Source: Bacteroidales bacterium (GTDB lineage Bacteria; Bacteroidota; Bacteroidia; Bacteroidales; UBA932). Taken from it: a DNA stretch of 64,000 nt. A model generated the notes under the pieces. The model was not told the DNA's origin and did not search any database. It was given only the letters and a program-made list of their open reading frames with translations. The stretch covers positions 62,001-126,000 of the forward strand of contig JAGAKR010000023.1 of assembly GCA_017625535.1 (NCBI GenBank). The letters are read 5' to 3'. Of this stretch, positions 17,780 through 25,491 are shown one piece after another; within the stretch, counting starts at the first letter, position 1; the number at the start of each line of letters is the position of its first letter. Both the position numbers and the translations under genes were made by a program.

Positions 17780-17929
17780 TTACCTACTGTTCCACCCACG
17801 GTTGAAGCCTTCAGTTATTTCCGGCCAGTATTCAATGGTTACATATACCACGTAGATAATCCCCAGCACCAGGGCAAACCAAAGCATGTCTTTCCAGAAT
17901 GCTTTTTCCTTCCAAAATTCATTTTCCAT
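17780..17929 (-). CDS. Small single-pass membrane protein, unknown
   Basis: A 49-codon frame, too short for routine ORF lists, starts at 17929 with MENEFWKEKAFWKDML. It continues into a hydrophobic helix (residues 16-32, LWFALVLGIIYVVYVTI) and ends in a polar tail, ITEGFNRGWNSR. The charged-helix-tail layout and the lack of rare codons suggest a real gene. It lies upstream of the helicase on the same strand and may share its transcript. I do not recognise a family. Confidence 0.5.
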   Translation of the reverse strand: MENEFWKEKAFWKDMLWFALVLGIIYVVYVTIEYWPEITEGFNRGWNSR

Positions 17930-17949
17930 CATATTATTTTTTGTATTGT

Positions 17950-18033
17950 CCGTTCGGGATTTGGATTGTTTTCCCGTACGGAGTGTTGTTTCTGTTGTTG
18001 TCCGTTCGGGAATTGGGGTGTTTTCCCGAACGG
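17950..18033. repeat. Two REP-like inverted repeats
   Basis: The second element (18002-18033) is a perfect 11-base inverted repeat: CCGTTCGGGAA, a ten-base loop, then TTCCCGAACGG. The first (17950-17981) is the same with two changes. They are 52 bases apart. They differ from the other repeat families in the window except for the shared core TTCCCGA. Confidence 0.8.
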
Positions 18034-18078
18034 AAGGGGCACCTTGGCATTATAGGAGCCGGGAGGGAGGCATCCCCA

Positions 18079-18137
18079 GTTGGGAATCTTCCTCTGTCGG
18101 GAATCCAATCTGTCGGGAGTCTCCTCCTGTCGGGAGC
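18079..18137. repeat. Short tandem cluster of GTCGGGA units
   Basis: Four units with cores GTTGGGAA, GTCGGGAA, GTCGGGAG and GTCGGGAG start at about 18079, 18095, 18111 and 18128, that is every 16-17 bases. No coding function is seen. The core is the complement of the TTCCCGAC octamer that recurs through the window. Confidence 0.6.
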
Positions 18138-18257
18138 AAATGTATGCAGGTGGGGGAAGATTCTTTTCCGGAAAAAGATATTTCTGTGCAGGTTTTTCTT
18201 TTTCTGGATTTTCTCTTTTTAAAAAGGGAAACGGGGGGTAAATTGATCCCCTTTCAT

Positions 18258-18265
18258 TATCTTTG
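18258..18265 (+). promoter_or_regulatory. -7 box of the esterase gene
   Basis: TATCTTTG fits the consensus and lies 18 bases before the ATG at 18283. The in-frame ATG at 18271 would make the transcript essentially leaderless, so 18283 is preferred. Confidence 0.6.
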
Positions 18266-18282
18266 TAGAAATGATTTTTGTT

Positions 18283-19560
18283 ATGAAAAGGATTTTTTTA
18301 TGCCTGTTGGCAATGGTTTTTGCGGTGGCGGGTGCAATGGCACAGCCGTCGGTGAAGAAGGTTCAGGTGATTATGGTTCCCGACCATTCTGATGCAGTTT
18401 ATAAGTTGGGCGAGAAGGTTAAGTTGCAGGTTATTGCCCTGGATTGCGGAGTGAAATTGAATGATGTGGAGGTTAAGTATCAGATTAGCAAGGACCTGAT
18501 GCCTGCCCATAAGGAGGGTGCCCTTAAACTTAAAGGGAATGAGGGGGTGATTGAGGCCGGTACAATGAAGGAGCCTGGGTATCTGCGCGTTAAGGCAACT
18601 GTGCAGCACGAGGGGAAGAGTTATACATCGTATTCTACAGTGGGGTTTGCTCCGGAAAAACTTCAGCCTGTGGTGCAGGAGCCTGAGGATTTTGAGGAGT
18701 TCTGGGCAAAGAATCTGCAGCAGGTGGCTAAGGTGCCCCTTGCCCCAAAAATGGAGCTTCTTCCCGACAGATGTACAGACAAGGTGGATGTGTATCACGT
18801 ATCATATGGCAACATAGGTGGTTCAAGGATGTATGGAGTGCTTACAATGCCTAAGGCCCCCGGCAAATATCCGGGAATTTTGAGGATGCCGGGTGCAGGG
18901 GTGCACGCAATAGGTGGCAATACAGTGAATGCTGCGCAAGGGGCCATTATTCTGGAACTTGGAATACACGGAATTCCGGTTGTTTTGGATCCAAGTGTTT
19001 ATGGCGCCCTGGGGAACGGTGCGTTGGGTTCTTATTATGTGAACGGCATTGAGAGCAGGGATTCATATTACTACAGGAGAGTGTACCTGGGGTGTGTGAA
19101 GGGAATTGATTTCCTCCTTTCACTTCCAAACTGCAACGGAAAGATTGGCACATTGGGAGGAAGCCAGGGAGGAGCCCTTTCAATTGTAACATCGGCATTG
19201 GACAAGAGGGTGGCTGCATCTGCCATCTATTTCCCTGCCCTGAGCGATTGGGAGGCATATTCACAGGGTCGTACAGGTGGCTGGCCTCACTATTTCAGGA
19301 ATGAGGCAAACCGCACCAAGGAGAAACTTGCCACCATCCGCTATTACGATGCCGCCAATTTTGCACGCAAACTGGAGGCTCCGGTCTATTTTGCATACGG
19401 GTACAATGATCTTACTTGCGGCCCTACCACTTCAAGGGCAACATATAATGCCATAAAGGCTCCAAAGAGTCTGGTTACAGTAGAGAATTCGGGCCACTGG
19501 CTCTACCCTGAGCAGACCGCCGCAATGTGGAAGTGGATAATTGAAGAATTGAGCAGATAG
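18283..19560 (+). CDS. Secreted acetylxylan esterase / cephalosporin-C deacetylase family (AXE1)
   Basis: The 425-residue protein begins with a signal peptide (MKRIFLCLLAMVFAVAGAMA, cut before QPS). An N-terminal beta-rich domain (about 21-140) precedes an alpha/beta hydrolase domain. The nucleophile Ser is in GGSQGG (residue about 294), and the expected Asp and His are in YGYNDLTCG and NSGHW. AXE1 enzymes remove acetyl groups from xylo-oligosaccharides, which fits a plant-fibre habitat. No SusC/SusD or glycosidase neighbours are present, so the substrate is a family-level guess. Confidence 0.85.
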   Translation: MKRIFLCLLAMVFAVAGAMAQPSVKKVQVIMVPDHSDAVYKLGEKVKLQVIALDCGVKLNDVEVKYQISKDLMPAHKEGALKLKGNEGVIEAGTMKEPGYLRVKATVQHEGKSYTSYSTVGFAPEKLQPVVQEPEDFEEFWAKNLQQVAKVPLAPKMELLPDRCTDKVDVYHVSYGNIGGSRMYGVLTMPKAPGKYPGILRMPGAGVHAIGGNTVNAAQGAIILELGIHGIPVVLDPSVYGALGNGALGSYYVNGIESRDSYYYRRVYLGCVKGIDFLLSLPNCNGKIGTLGGSQGGALSIVTSALDKRVAASAIYFPALSDWEAYSQGRTGGWPHYFRNEANRTKEKLATIRYYDAANFARKLEAPVYFAYGYNDLTCGPTTSRATYNAIKAPKSLVTVENSGHWLYPEQTAAMWKWIIEELSR

Positions 19561-19582
19561 GTATTAATTTGTTTTTTAGAGT

Positions 19583-20869
19583 ATGAATGTAAAGCATATA
19601 GGAATTTTTGGAAGGACGAATGTTGGAAAGAGTTCCCTCATAAACCTGCTTCTTGGGCAGGATTTTGCAATAGTTTCGGAGCAGGCCGGTACTACTACCG
19701 ACCCTGTGAAGAAGAGGATGGAGATTCCCGGCATAGGACCGGTGCAGTTGATTGATACCGCAGGGGTAGGGGATACCACCCAGGTAGGGGCTCAGAGAAT
19801 TGGAAAAACTCTGAAATTGGTGGAAGAGGTTGATCTGGCAATCCTGGTATTTGCGGGCAATTTCTTTGGCAAGGAGGAGAAGGACCTGCTGATGCAGTTT
19901 AAGGAGAATGATGTTCCTGTGGTGGTTGTGCACAACCAGTCGGACATTGTGCCGCTGGATTGCGGTGTTGCGGGTGACCTTACAAATATGTACGGATGTG
20001 ATGTGGTGGAGTTTTCGTGCTGTATGATGGATCCCCAGGAGCAACGGGATGCAGTGGAGATGCTGGTTGCATTCATTACAAAAGGCCTGTTGCTGCAAGG
20101 AGGTGAGAAGACAATTATGGAGGGACTCGTGGAGCCCGGTGATAATATAGTGCTGGTGTGCCCCATTGATTCTGAGGCCCCTGCAGGGAGGCTCATCCTG
20201 CCGCAGGTTATGGCCATAAGGGACATTCTGGACAACGGCGGTGTGGCAACAGTGCTGCAGCCGGGGCAACTGGAGGGGTATCTGCAGGGTCAGGGCCTTC
20301 TTCCCGACAAATCCTGCCAGGATGCAGATGGGCCTGCCAGTGACCAGTGCAGATGTGGAGGGGATGTTGCTGCACAACAGGGAAACCTTGTGAAACTGGT
20401 GGTTACAGACAGTCAGGTATTTAAGGAGGTGGCCGCCATAGTGCCTCAGGAGGTGCCGCTTACAAGTTTCAGTGTGTTGATGGCCAGGGCCAAGGGGCCG
20501 TTTGAGGAGTATCTGAGGGGGGTAGAGGCCATTGCAGCCCTCAAGGAGGGGGATAATGTGCTGGTGTTGGAGTCCTGCACACACCATACCTCTTGTGAAG
20601 ATATTGGGAGGGTGAAAATTCCTATGATGTTGCAGAAGAAGGCAGGCTGCAAATTGAACTTTACTTTTGTTTCGGGGTTGGATGAGTTGCCGCCTCTCGA
20701 TGGGTTTGCACTTGCCCTGCAGTGTGGCGGGTGTATGGTTACCCGCAGGCAGTTGTGCAACAGGATCAGGCGCGTGGTTGCTGCCGGAGTGCCCGTTACA
20801 AACTACGGCATGTGCATTGCATATGTTACCGGTATCTTTGCCCGGGCTACAGCGCCGGTGGCAAGATAA
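19583..20869 (+). CDS. hydF: [FeFe]-hydrogenase maturation GTPase HydF
   Basis: The 428-residue protein has a TrmE/Era-like GTPase domain with G1 GRTNVGKSS (10-18), G3 DTAGVGD and G4 NQSD. A dimerisation segment and a C-terminal Fe-S domain follow, the latter with CTHHTSCEDIG and CGGCMVTRRQL. HydF is the scaffold that carries the di-iron precursor and passes it to the hydrogenase. The family's cluster motif is CxH...HCxxC; here the residue before CGGC is Gln rather than His. It is followed by hydE after a 277-base repeat-filled gap. hydG and the hydrogenase itself are not in the window. Confidence 0.93.
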   Translation: MNVKHIGIFGRTNVGKSSLINLLLGQDFAIVSEQAGTTTDPVKKRMEIPGIGPVQLIDTAGVGDTTQVGAQRIGKTLKLVEEVDLAILVFAGNFFGKEEKDLLMQFKENDVPVVVVHNQSDIVPLDCGVAGDLTNMYGCDVVEFSCCMMDPQEQRDAVEMLVAFITKGLLLQGGEKTIMEGLVEPGDNIVLVCPIDSEAPAGRLILPQVMAIRDILDNGGVATVLQPGQLEGYLQGQGLLPDKSCQDADGPASDQCRCGGDVAAQQGNLVKLVVTDSQVFKEVAAIVPQEVPLTSFSVLMARAKGPFEEYLRGVEAIAALKEGDNVLVLESCTHHTSCEDIGRVKIPMMLQKKAGCKLNFTFVSGLDELPPLDGFALALQCGGCMVTRRQLCNRIRRVVAAGVPVTNYGMCIAYVTGIFARATAPVAR

Positions 20870-20900
20870 GTGCGTGCCGGCTGCTTTGCCGGCCATTTTT

Positions 20901-21081
20901 GGCGCAGAAAAGAGCCCATTTGCGCACTAAACTTTGCCCGAAGTGATATTCGGTGCAGAAAAGTGCCCGTTTTGGCACCAAAGTGTGCGGCTGGAGATTT
21001 TTGGTGCAGGAAATGCCTCAAATGAGCACCACACAGCATACGGGGCAACTTTCGGTGCAGAAAGACACTCTTTTTGGCACC
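20901..21081. repeat. Four palindromic units at an exact 51-bp period
   Basis: Units start at 20901, 20952, 21003 and 21054. Each opens GG(C/T)GCAG(A/G)AA, and all except the first (GCGC) close with GCACC 28 bases later, so each can fold as GGTGC...GCACC. The interior and the linkers vary. The block fills the hydF-hydE gap. A related GGTGCAG copy in reverse orientation appears near 13394, between tRNA-Arg and the glycosyltransferase. Confidence 0.8.
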
Positions 21082-21121
21082 GGAATTGGAGAGTGTCACT
21101 CAAGGGGAAGTGGCAGGGAAA

Positions 21122-21140
21122 GATTCCCGGATGGGAAATG
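21122..21140. repeat. Isolated copy of the RAYT1-type hairpin
   Basis: GATTCCCGGATGGGAAATG contains the core TTCCC-GGAT-GGGAA seen in the 39-bp arrays around the first RAYT. It sits immediately upstream of the hydE start, about 14 kb from the arrays. Confidence 0.6.
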
Positions 21141-21146
21141 ATTTAA

Positions 21147-22406
21147 TTGATATTGGACGTGGAGATTACAGAAAGACAACGCCTCAGGAAAGAGGCTTTT
21201 GAATTGAAACTCAGGCACAGGGGGCAGGAGGTGTTCTTCAGGGGACTGATTGAGATTTCAAACAGGTGCCGGAAGAACTGCCTTTATTGTGGCATAAGGG
21301 GTGGCAATCATCTGGCGCAGAGGTATGAGATGCAGGATGAGGAGGTGCTCCGGGAGGCGCAGTTTGCCCTGGATGCCGGGTACGGTTCAATTGCCCTGCA
21401 GGGAGGGGAGCGGACAGATTCCACTTTTGTGGAGCACATTACCCGCCTTGTGCACAAGATGAGGCATCTCCAACCCGGAGGGGAAGGTGTGCCTGGACCT
21501 GAGCTCAACACCCTGGGAATCACCCTTTCTCTGGGAGAGCAGAGCAGGGAGGTGTACAGGGCCTGGAAGGATGCAGGTGCTTCCCGATATCTCCTGCGCA
21601 TTGAGGCTTCCAACAAGGAACTTTACGAGAAACTCCACCCCGGATTCAGGTATACATCAGAACTGGCTCTTCCCTGCGAAGACAAACATACTGTTGGGGA
21701 ATCCGTCGGGAGTGATATGAGGGGTGCAGGAAGGTATGTTGATGGGGATTCCGTCGGGAGTGATATTGAGGGTGCAAGGAAGTTCTGTAGGGAAGAGGAA
21801 ATGCATTCATATGAGAGGAGGGTGCAGGCACTGCTGGATTTGAAATCTGAGGGGTATCTCTTGGGGAGCGGGGTTATGATTGGGCTCCCTTTCCAGACTT
21901 ATGCCAATTTGGATGAGGATCTGCAGTTCCTTAAGGAACTGGAGGTTGATATGGTGGGTATGGGGCCTTTCATCCCTCATAAGGATACTCCGTTGGGGCA
22001 GATTGTGTCATATTGGAAGGATGGTTCTGCCTGTGGGCTTCCTGATAATTTGAAAGTGTTGGCGTCGCTGCCGCGCGGGGATTTCTGGAATATGGGGAAT
22101 GAGGATCTTCTGGAACTCTGCATTGATATGGTTGCCCGCCTGAGGATTATGATGCCACATATAAACATTGCCGCCACAACTGCGCTGCAGGTTCTGGATC
22201 CTTATGGCAGGGAGAAGGCCCTTATGGCCGGCGCAAATGTTATAATGCCCAATATGACTGAAACTTCGCTCCGTGGCAATTATTCCCTGTATGAGGGGAA
22301 ACAGGGGGTTGCGGATGATGCGGAATCTACCCGTGACAAACTTTTGGACAATCTTTCACGCCTCGGGATTCCGGTTGGTTGGAATTTGAAAGGTGACTGG
22401 AGATAA
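21147..22406 (+). CDS. hydE: [FeFe]-hydrogenase maturation radical SAM protein HydE
   Basis: The radical SAM cluster motif is C41-x3-C45-x2-C48 (SNRCRKNCLYCGIRGGN), the HydE version. It is followed by LQGGERTDS, GITLSLGEQS, LRIEASNKELYEKLHP, GSGVMIGLPFQT and GMGPFIPHKDTPL, with a BATS-like C-terminus. HydE makes part of the H-cluster ligand set. The TTG at 21147 is the first possible start because a stop (TAA at 21144) closes the frame above it. The protein therefore has some 20 fewer N-terminal residues before the cluster than typical HydE. In contrast, residues about 170-220 are an insertion that contains two copies of a 16-residue unit, (E/D)SVGSD(M/I)xGA. Confidence 0.88.
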   Translation: MILDVEITERQRLRKEAFELKLRHRGQEVFFRGLIEISNRCRKNCLYCGIRGGNHLAQRYEMQDEEVLREAQFALDAGYGSIALQGGERTDSTFVEHITRLVHKMRHLQPGGEGVPGPELNTLGITLSLGEQSREVYRAWKDAGASRYLLRIEASNKELYEKLHPGFRYTSELALPCEDKHTVGESVGSDMRGAGRYVDGDSVGSDIEGARKFCREEEMHSYERRVQALLDLKSEGYLLGSGVMIGLPFQTYANLDEDLQFLKELEVDMVGMGPFIPHKDTPLGQIVSYWKDGSACGLPDNLKVLASLPRGDFWNMGNEDLLELCIDMVARLRIMMPHINIAATTALQVLDPYGREKALMAGANVIMPNMTETSLRGNYSLYEGKQGVADDAESTRDKLLDNLSRLGIPVGWNLKGDWR

Positions 22407-22468
22407 TACATAGCAAAAAAAGTTAATATAATGTAGGTTTTGGGTGCTTTTTTTTGCAAATAATTATA

Positions 22469-22476
22469 TATTTTTG
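22469..22476 (+). promoter_or_regulatory. Probable -7 box of ppdK
   Basis: TATTTTTG fits the consensus, but there is no TTTG at the usual distance. The leader of about 105 bases is AT-rich. A weak stem with a T run (GCAAAAAAA...TTTTTTTTGC, 22413-22457) may end the hydE transcript. Confidence 0.35.
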
Positions 22477-22590
22477 TAACGTCAAAAAAAAAGGTGTTCA
22501 CTTTAAGTCGGTTACTGAGACGCTTTGAGGGCAGGTTTTTTCTTTTTTTAAACGACTATATATTTATAACCAATAATATTTTTATTTATT

Positions 22591-25314
22591 ATGTCAGAAA
22601 TCAAAAGAGTTTATCGTTTTGGCGGTAGAAATGCCGATGGCGATGGAAGCATGAGAAATCTTCTTGGCGGTAAAGGTGCTAACCTTGCTGAGATGTGCAA
22701 ACTGAACATTCCGGTTCCTGCAGGTTTTACTATTACAACTGATTGTTGTACTGAGTATTACAAGAATGGTTGCAACTATCCTAAAGAGTTGGAGGCAGAG
22801 GTTAATGCTGCTTTGGCTGCAACTGAGGAGATTATGGGAATGAAATTTGGTGATCCAAATGCTCCGCTGTTGGTTTCTTGCCGTTCAGGTGCAAGAAGTT
22901 CAATGCCAGGTATGATGGAGACTGTACTTAACATTGGTCTTTGCTCTGCAACTATCCCTGGACTTATTGCCAAGACAGGTAATCCTCGTTTTGTTTATGA
23001 TGCTTACAGACGTCTGATTATGATGTATTCAGACGTAGTAATGGAGAAAGCTGAGGGCATTGAGCCTGAGGAAGGAAACGGAATCAGGGTTCAGTTGGAC
23101 AGAATGCTTGGCAAAGTTAAGAAGGAGAAAGGTTATGCTTCAGATACAGACCTTACAACTGAGGACTTGCAGCAGCTTTGCGAGGATTTCAAAATTAGAG
23201 TAAAACAGGAGCTTGGCAAACCATTCCCAGACGATGCATACGAGCAGTTGTGGGGCGGTATTGGTGCTGTGTTCAAATCATGGAACGGTAAGAGGGCTAT
23301 CGCATACAGAAGAATTGAGGGTATTCCTGATGAGTGGGGTACTGCAGTAAACGTACAGTCAATGGTATTCGGTAATATGGGTGACAACTCTGCAACAGGT
23401 GTTGCATTCTCAAGAAACCCTGCTACCGGTGAGAACAAGTTCTACGGTGAGTGGTTGATCAACGCTCAGGGTGAGGACGTTGTTGCAGGTATCAGAACAC
23501 CTAACCCATTGAACGAGGCTACAAAGAACGAGCACAACAGACATCTTGCTTCTTTGGAGACTGCAATGCCGGAGGTTTACAAAGAGTTGGATGAGATCCA
23601 GCAGAACCTTGAGCACCACTTCCACGATATGCAGGACATTGAGTTCACTATCCAGGACGGCAAACTTTGGATGCTCCAGTGCCGCGTTGGTAAGAGAACT
23701 GGTCTTGCTGCCTTGAATATGGCTATGGATATGCTTGCAGAGGGTCTTATTGATGAGAAGACTGCTGTAATGCGTGTTGCTCCTGCACAGTTGGATGAGC
23801 TTCTTCACCCAATTCTTAACCCAGCAGCAGAGAAGAAAGGTACTGTAATTGCTCAGGGTCTTCCTGCAGGTCCTGGTGGTGCAGTTGGTAAGATTGTATT
23901 CACCTCTGAGGAGGCTGTTGAGGCTGCTGCAAAGAAAGAGAAAGTTATCCTTGTACGTGAGGAGACCAACCCAGAGGATGTTGAGGGTATGCGTGCTGCT
24001 GATGGTGTACTTACTGCACGTGGCGGTATGACTTCACACGCTGCACTTGTTGCACGCGGATGGGGCAAATGCTGTATCGTAGGTTGCGACGCTCTTCATA
24101 TCAATATGTTGAACAAGACTTTGACTATCGGTGACAAAGTATACAACGAGGGTGACATCTTCTCATTGAACGGAAGTAAGGGTTATGTTTATGATGTGGC
24201 TATTGACACAATGGATGCATCTGAGAACCCACGCTTTGTTGAGTATATGAAGATTGTTGACAAATACAGGGTACTTGGAGTACGTACAAACGCAGATAAC
24301 CCTAAAGATGCACAGACAGCTGTAAACTTTGGTGCAGAGGGTATCGGTCTGTTCCGTATTGAGCATATGTTCTACGGTGAGAACTCTGAGGCTCCGCTTT
24401 CAAAACTCCGCAAGATGATCCTTTCAAACACTGAGGCTGAGAGACGTCAGGCACTTTCTGAACTTGAGCCATACGTTAAGGCTGCAGTTAAAGGTACAAT
24501 GGAGGTTCTTGACGGTATGCCTGTAACATTCCGTCTTCTTGACCCACCTTTGCATGAGTTCGTTCCTCAGACTAAAGAGAAGATTGAGGAGATGGCTGCA
24601 GAGTTCGGCATCACTCCAGAGGATATCAAGAAACGTGGAGAGGGCTTGCACGAGGTTAACCCTATGATGGGTCACCGTGGTGTACGTCTTGGCGTTACTT
24701 ACCCAGAGATTTCAGAGATGCAGTTCCGCGCAATCTTCACTGCTACTGCAGAGTTGATCAAAGCAGGCAAGAAACCTCAGCCAGAGATTATGGTTCCTGT
24801 AACTGTTTCAGTTAAAGAGCTTGATTTCCAGAAAGAGCTTTGCGACAAAGTTCACGCAGAGATTGAGGCTGCAGAGGGCGTTAAGATCATTTACTTGTAC
24901 GGTACTATGATTGAGATTCCAAGAGCTGCTATCCTTGCAGACGAGATGGCCAAGACTGCACAGTTCTTCTCATTCGGTACAAACGACCTTACCCAGATGA
25001 CATTCGGTTTCTCACGTGATGACATCGGCGGTTTCATGGGCGACTACCTTGCCAAGAAGATTCTTCCTGCAGATCCATTCCAGACTTTGGACCGCTCTTC
25101 AGTTGGCAAACTTGTAGAGATGGGTATCAAAGGCGGCCGCTCAACCAATGCCAAACTTAAAGTTGGTATCTGCGGTGAGCACGGTGGTGATCCAGACTCA
25201 GTAGAGTTCTGCCACTTGGCCGGAATGAACTACGTTTCATGTTCTCCATTCCGCGTTCCAATTGCCCGCCTTGCTGCTGCTCAGGCTGCAATCAAACACA
25301 ACGCTCAGAAATAA
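22591..25314 (+). CDS. ppdK: Pyruvate, phosphate dikinase
   Basis: The 907-residue PPDK has an N-terminal ATP-grasp part (RFGGRNADGDG, LLGGKGANLAEMC), the phosphohistidine domain with catalytic His in GGMTSHAALVARGWGKCC, and a C-terminal PEP/pyruvate barrel with FSFGTNDLTQM and the catalytic Cys in VGICGEHGGDP. It interconverts pyruvate + ATP + Pi and PEP + AMP + PPi, a common energy-saving step in anaerobes. The codon choice (many GGT, GCT, CGT and few AGG) differs from neighbours and suggests high expression. The length is normal. Confidence 0.97.
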   Translation: MSEIKRVYRFGGRNADGDGSMRNLLGGKGANLAEMCKLNIPVPAGFTITTDCCTEYYKNGCNYPKELEAEVNAALAATEEIMGMKFGDPNAPLLVSCRSGARSSMPGMMETVLNIGLCSATIPGLIAKTGNPRFVYDAYRRLIMMYSDVVMEKAEGIEPEEGNGIRVQLDRMLGKVKKEKGYASDTDLTTEDLQQLCEDFKIRVKQELGKPFPDDAYEQLWGGIGAVFKSWNGKRAIAYRRIEGIPDEWGTAVNVQSMVFGNMGDNSATGVAFSRNPATGENKFYGEWLINAQGEDVVAGIRTPNPLNEATKNEHNRHLASLETAMPEVYKELDEIQQNLEHHFHDMQDIEFTIQDGKLWMLQCRVGKRTGLAALNMAMDMLAEGLIDEKTAVMRVAPAQLDELLHPILNPAAEKKGTVIAQGLPAGPGGAVGKIVFTSEEAVEAAAKKEKVILVREETNPEDVEGMRAADGVLTARGGMTSHAALVARGWGKCCIVGCDALHINMLNKTLTIGDKVYNEGDIFSLNGSKGYVYDVAIDTMDASENPRFVEYMKIVDKYRVLGVRTNADNPKDAQTAVNFGAEGIGLFRIEHMFYGENSEAPLSKLRKMILSNTEAERRQALSELEPYVKAAVKGTMEVLDGMPVTFRLLDPPLHEFVPQTKEKIEEMAAEFGITPEDIKKRGEGLHEVNPMMGHRGVRLGVTYPEISEMQFRAIFTATAELIKAGKKPQPEIMVPVTVSVKELDFQKELCDKVHAEIEAAEGVKIIYLYGTMIEIPRAAILADEMAKTAQFFSFGTNDLTQMTFGFSRDDIGGFMGDYLAKKILPADPFQTLDRSSVGKLVEMGIKGGRSTNAKLKVGICGEHGGDPDSVEFCHLAGMNYVSCSPFRVPIARLAAAQAAIKHNAQK

Positions 25315-25334
25315 TCAGATTCCGATTATAAATG

Positions 25335-25367
25335 AAGGGCTTGCCGTAACGGCAGGCCCTTTTTTTT
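25335..25367 (+). terminator. Terminator of ppdK
   Basis: GGGCTTGCCG-TAA-CGGCAGGCCC is a ten-pair stem with one G-T pair, followed by eight T. It lies 20 bases past the stop. Confidence 0.92.
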
Positions 25368-25380
25368 GAAGAAACGGTCC

Positions 25381-25424
25381 GGAAGTCGGGTACCGACTTC
25401 CCGGAAACCCGGGGACCGACTTCC
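25381..25424. repeat. REP-like palindrome between ppdK and purL
   Basis: GGAAGTCGG-GTA-CCGACTTCC (25381-25401) is a perfect nine-pair hairpin. It is followed by a second half-element, GGGGACCGACTTCC (25411-25424). It is not like either terminator beside it and has no T run, so a repeat element is more likely. Confidence 0.65.
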
Positions 25425-25438
25425 AAAATTTTCACCCA

Positions 25439-25475
25439 TAAAAAATGGCCCCCAGTGTACTGGAGGCCGTTTTTC
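25439..25475 (-). terminator. Terminator of purL
   Basis: On the minus strand GGCCTCCAGT-AC-ACTGGGGGCC (one G-T pair) is followed by ATTTTTTA. On the plus strand the stem is followed by GTTTTTC, so it may act in both directions. Confidence 0.85.
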
Positions 25476-25491
25476 AATATTTAAATAATAA

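Noticed and set aside
20901..21081. CRISPR-like array
   Set aside because: Only short arms are conserved, each unit is itself palindromic, and there are no identical repeats with unique spacers and no cas genes.
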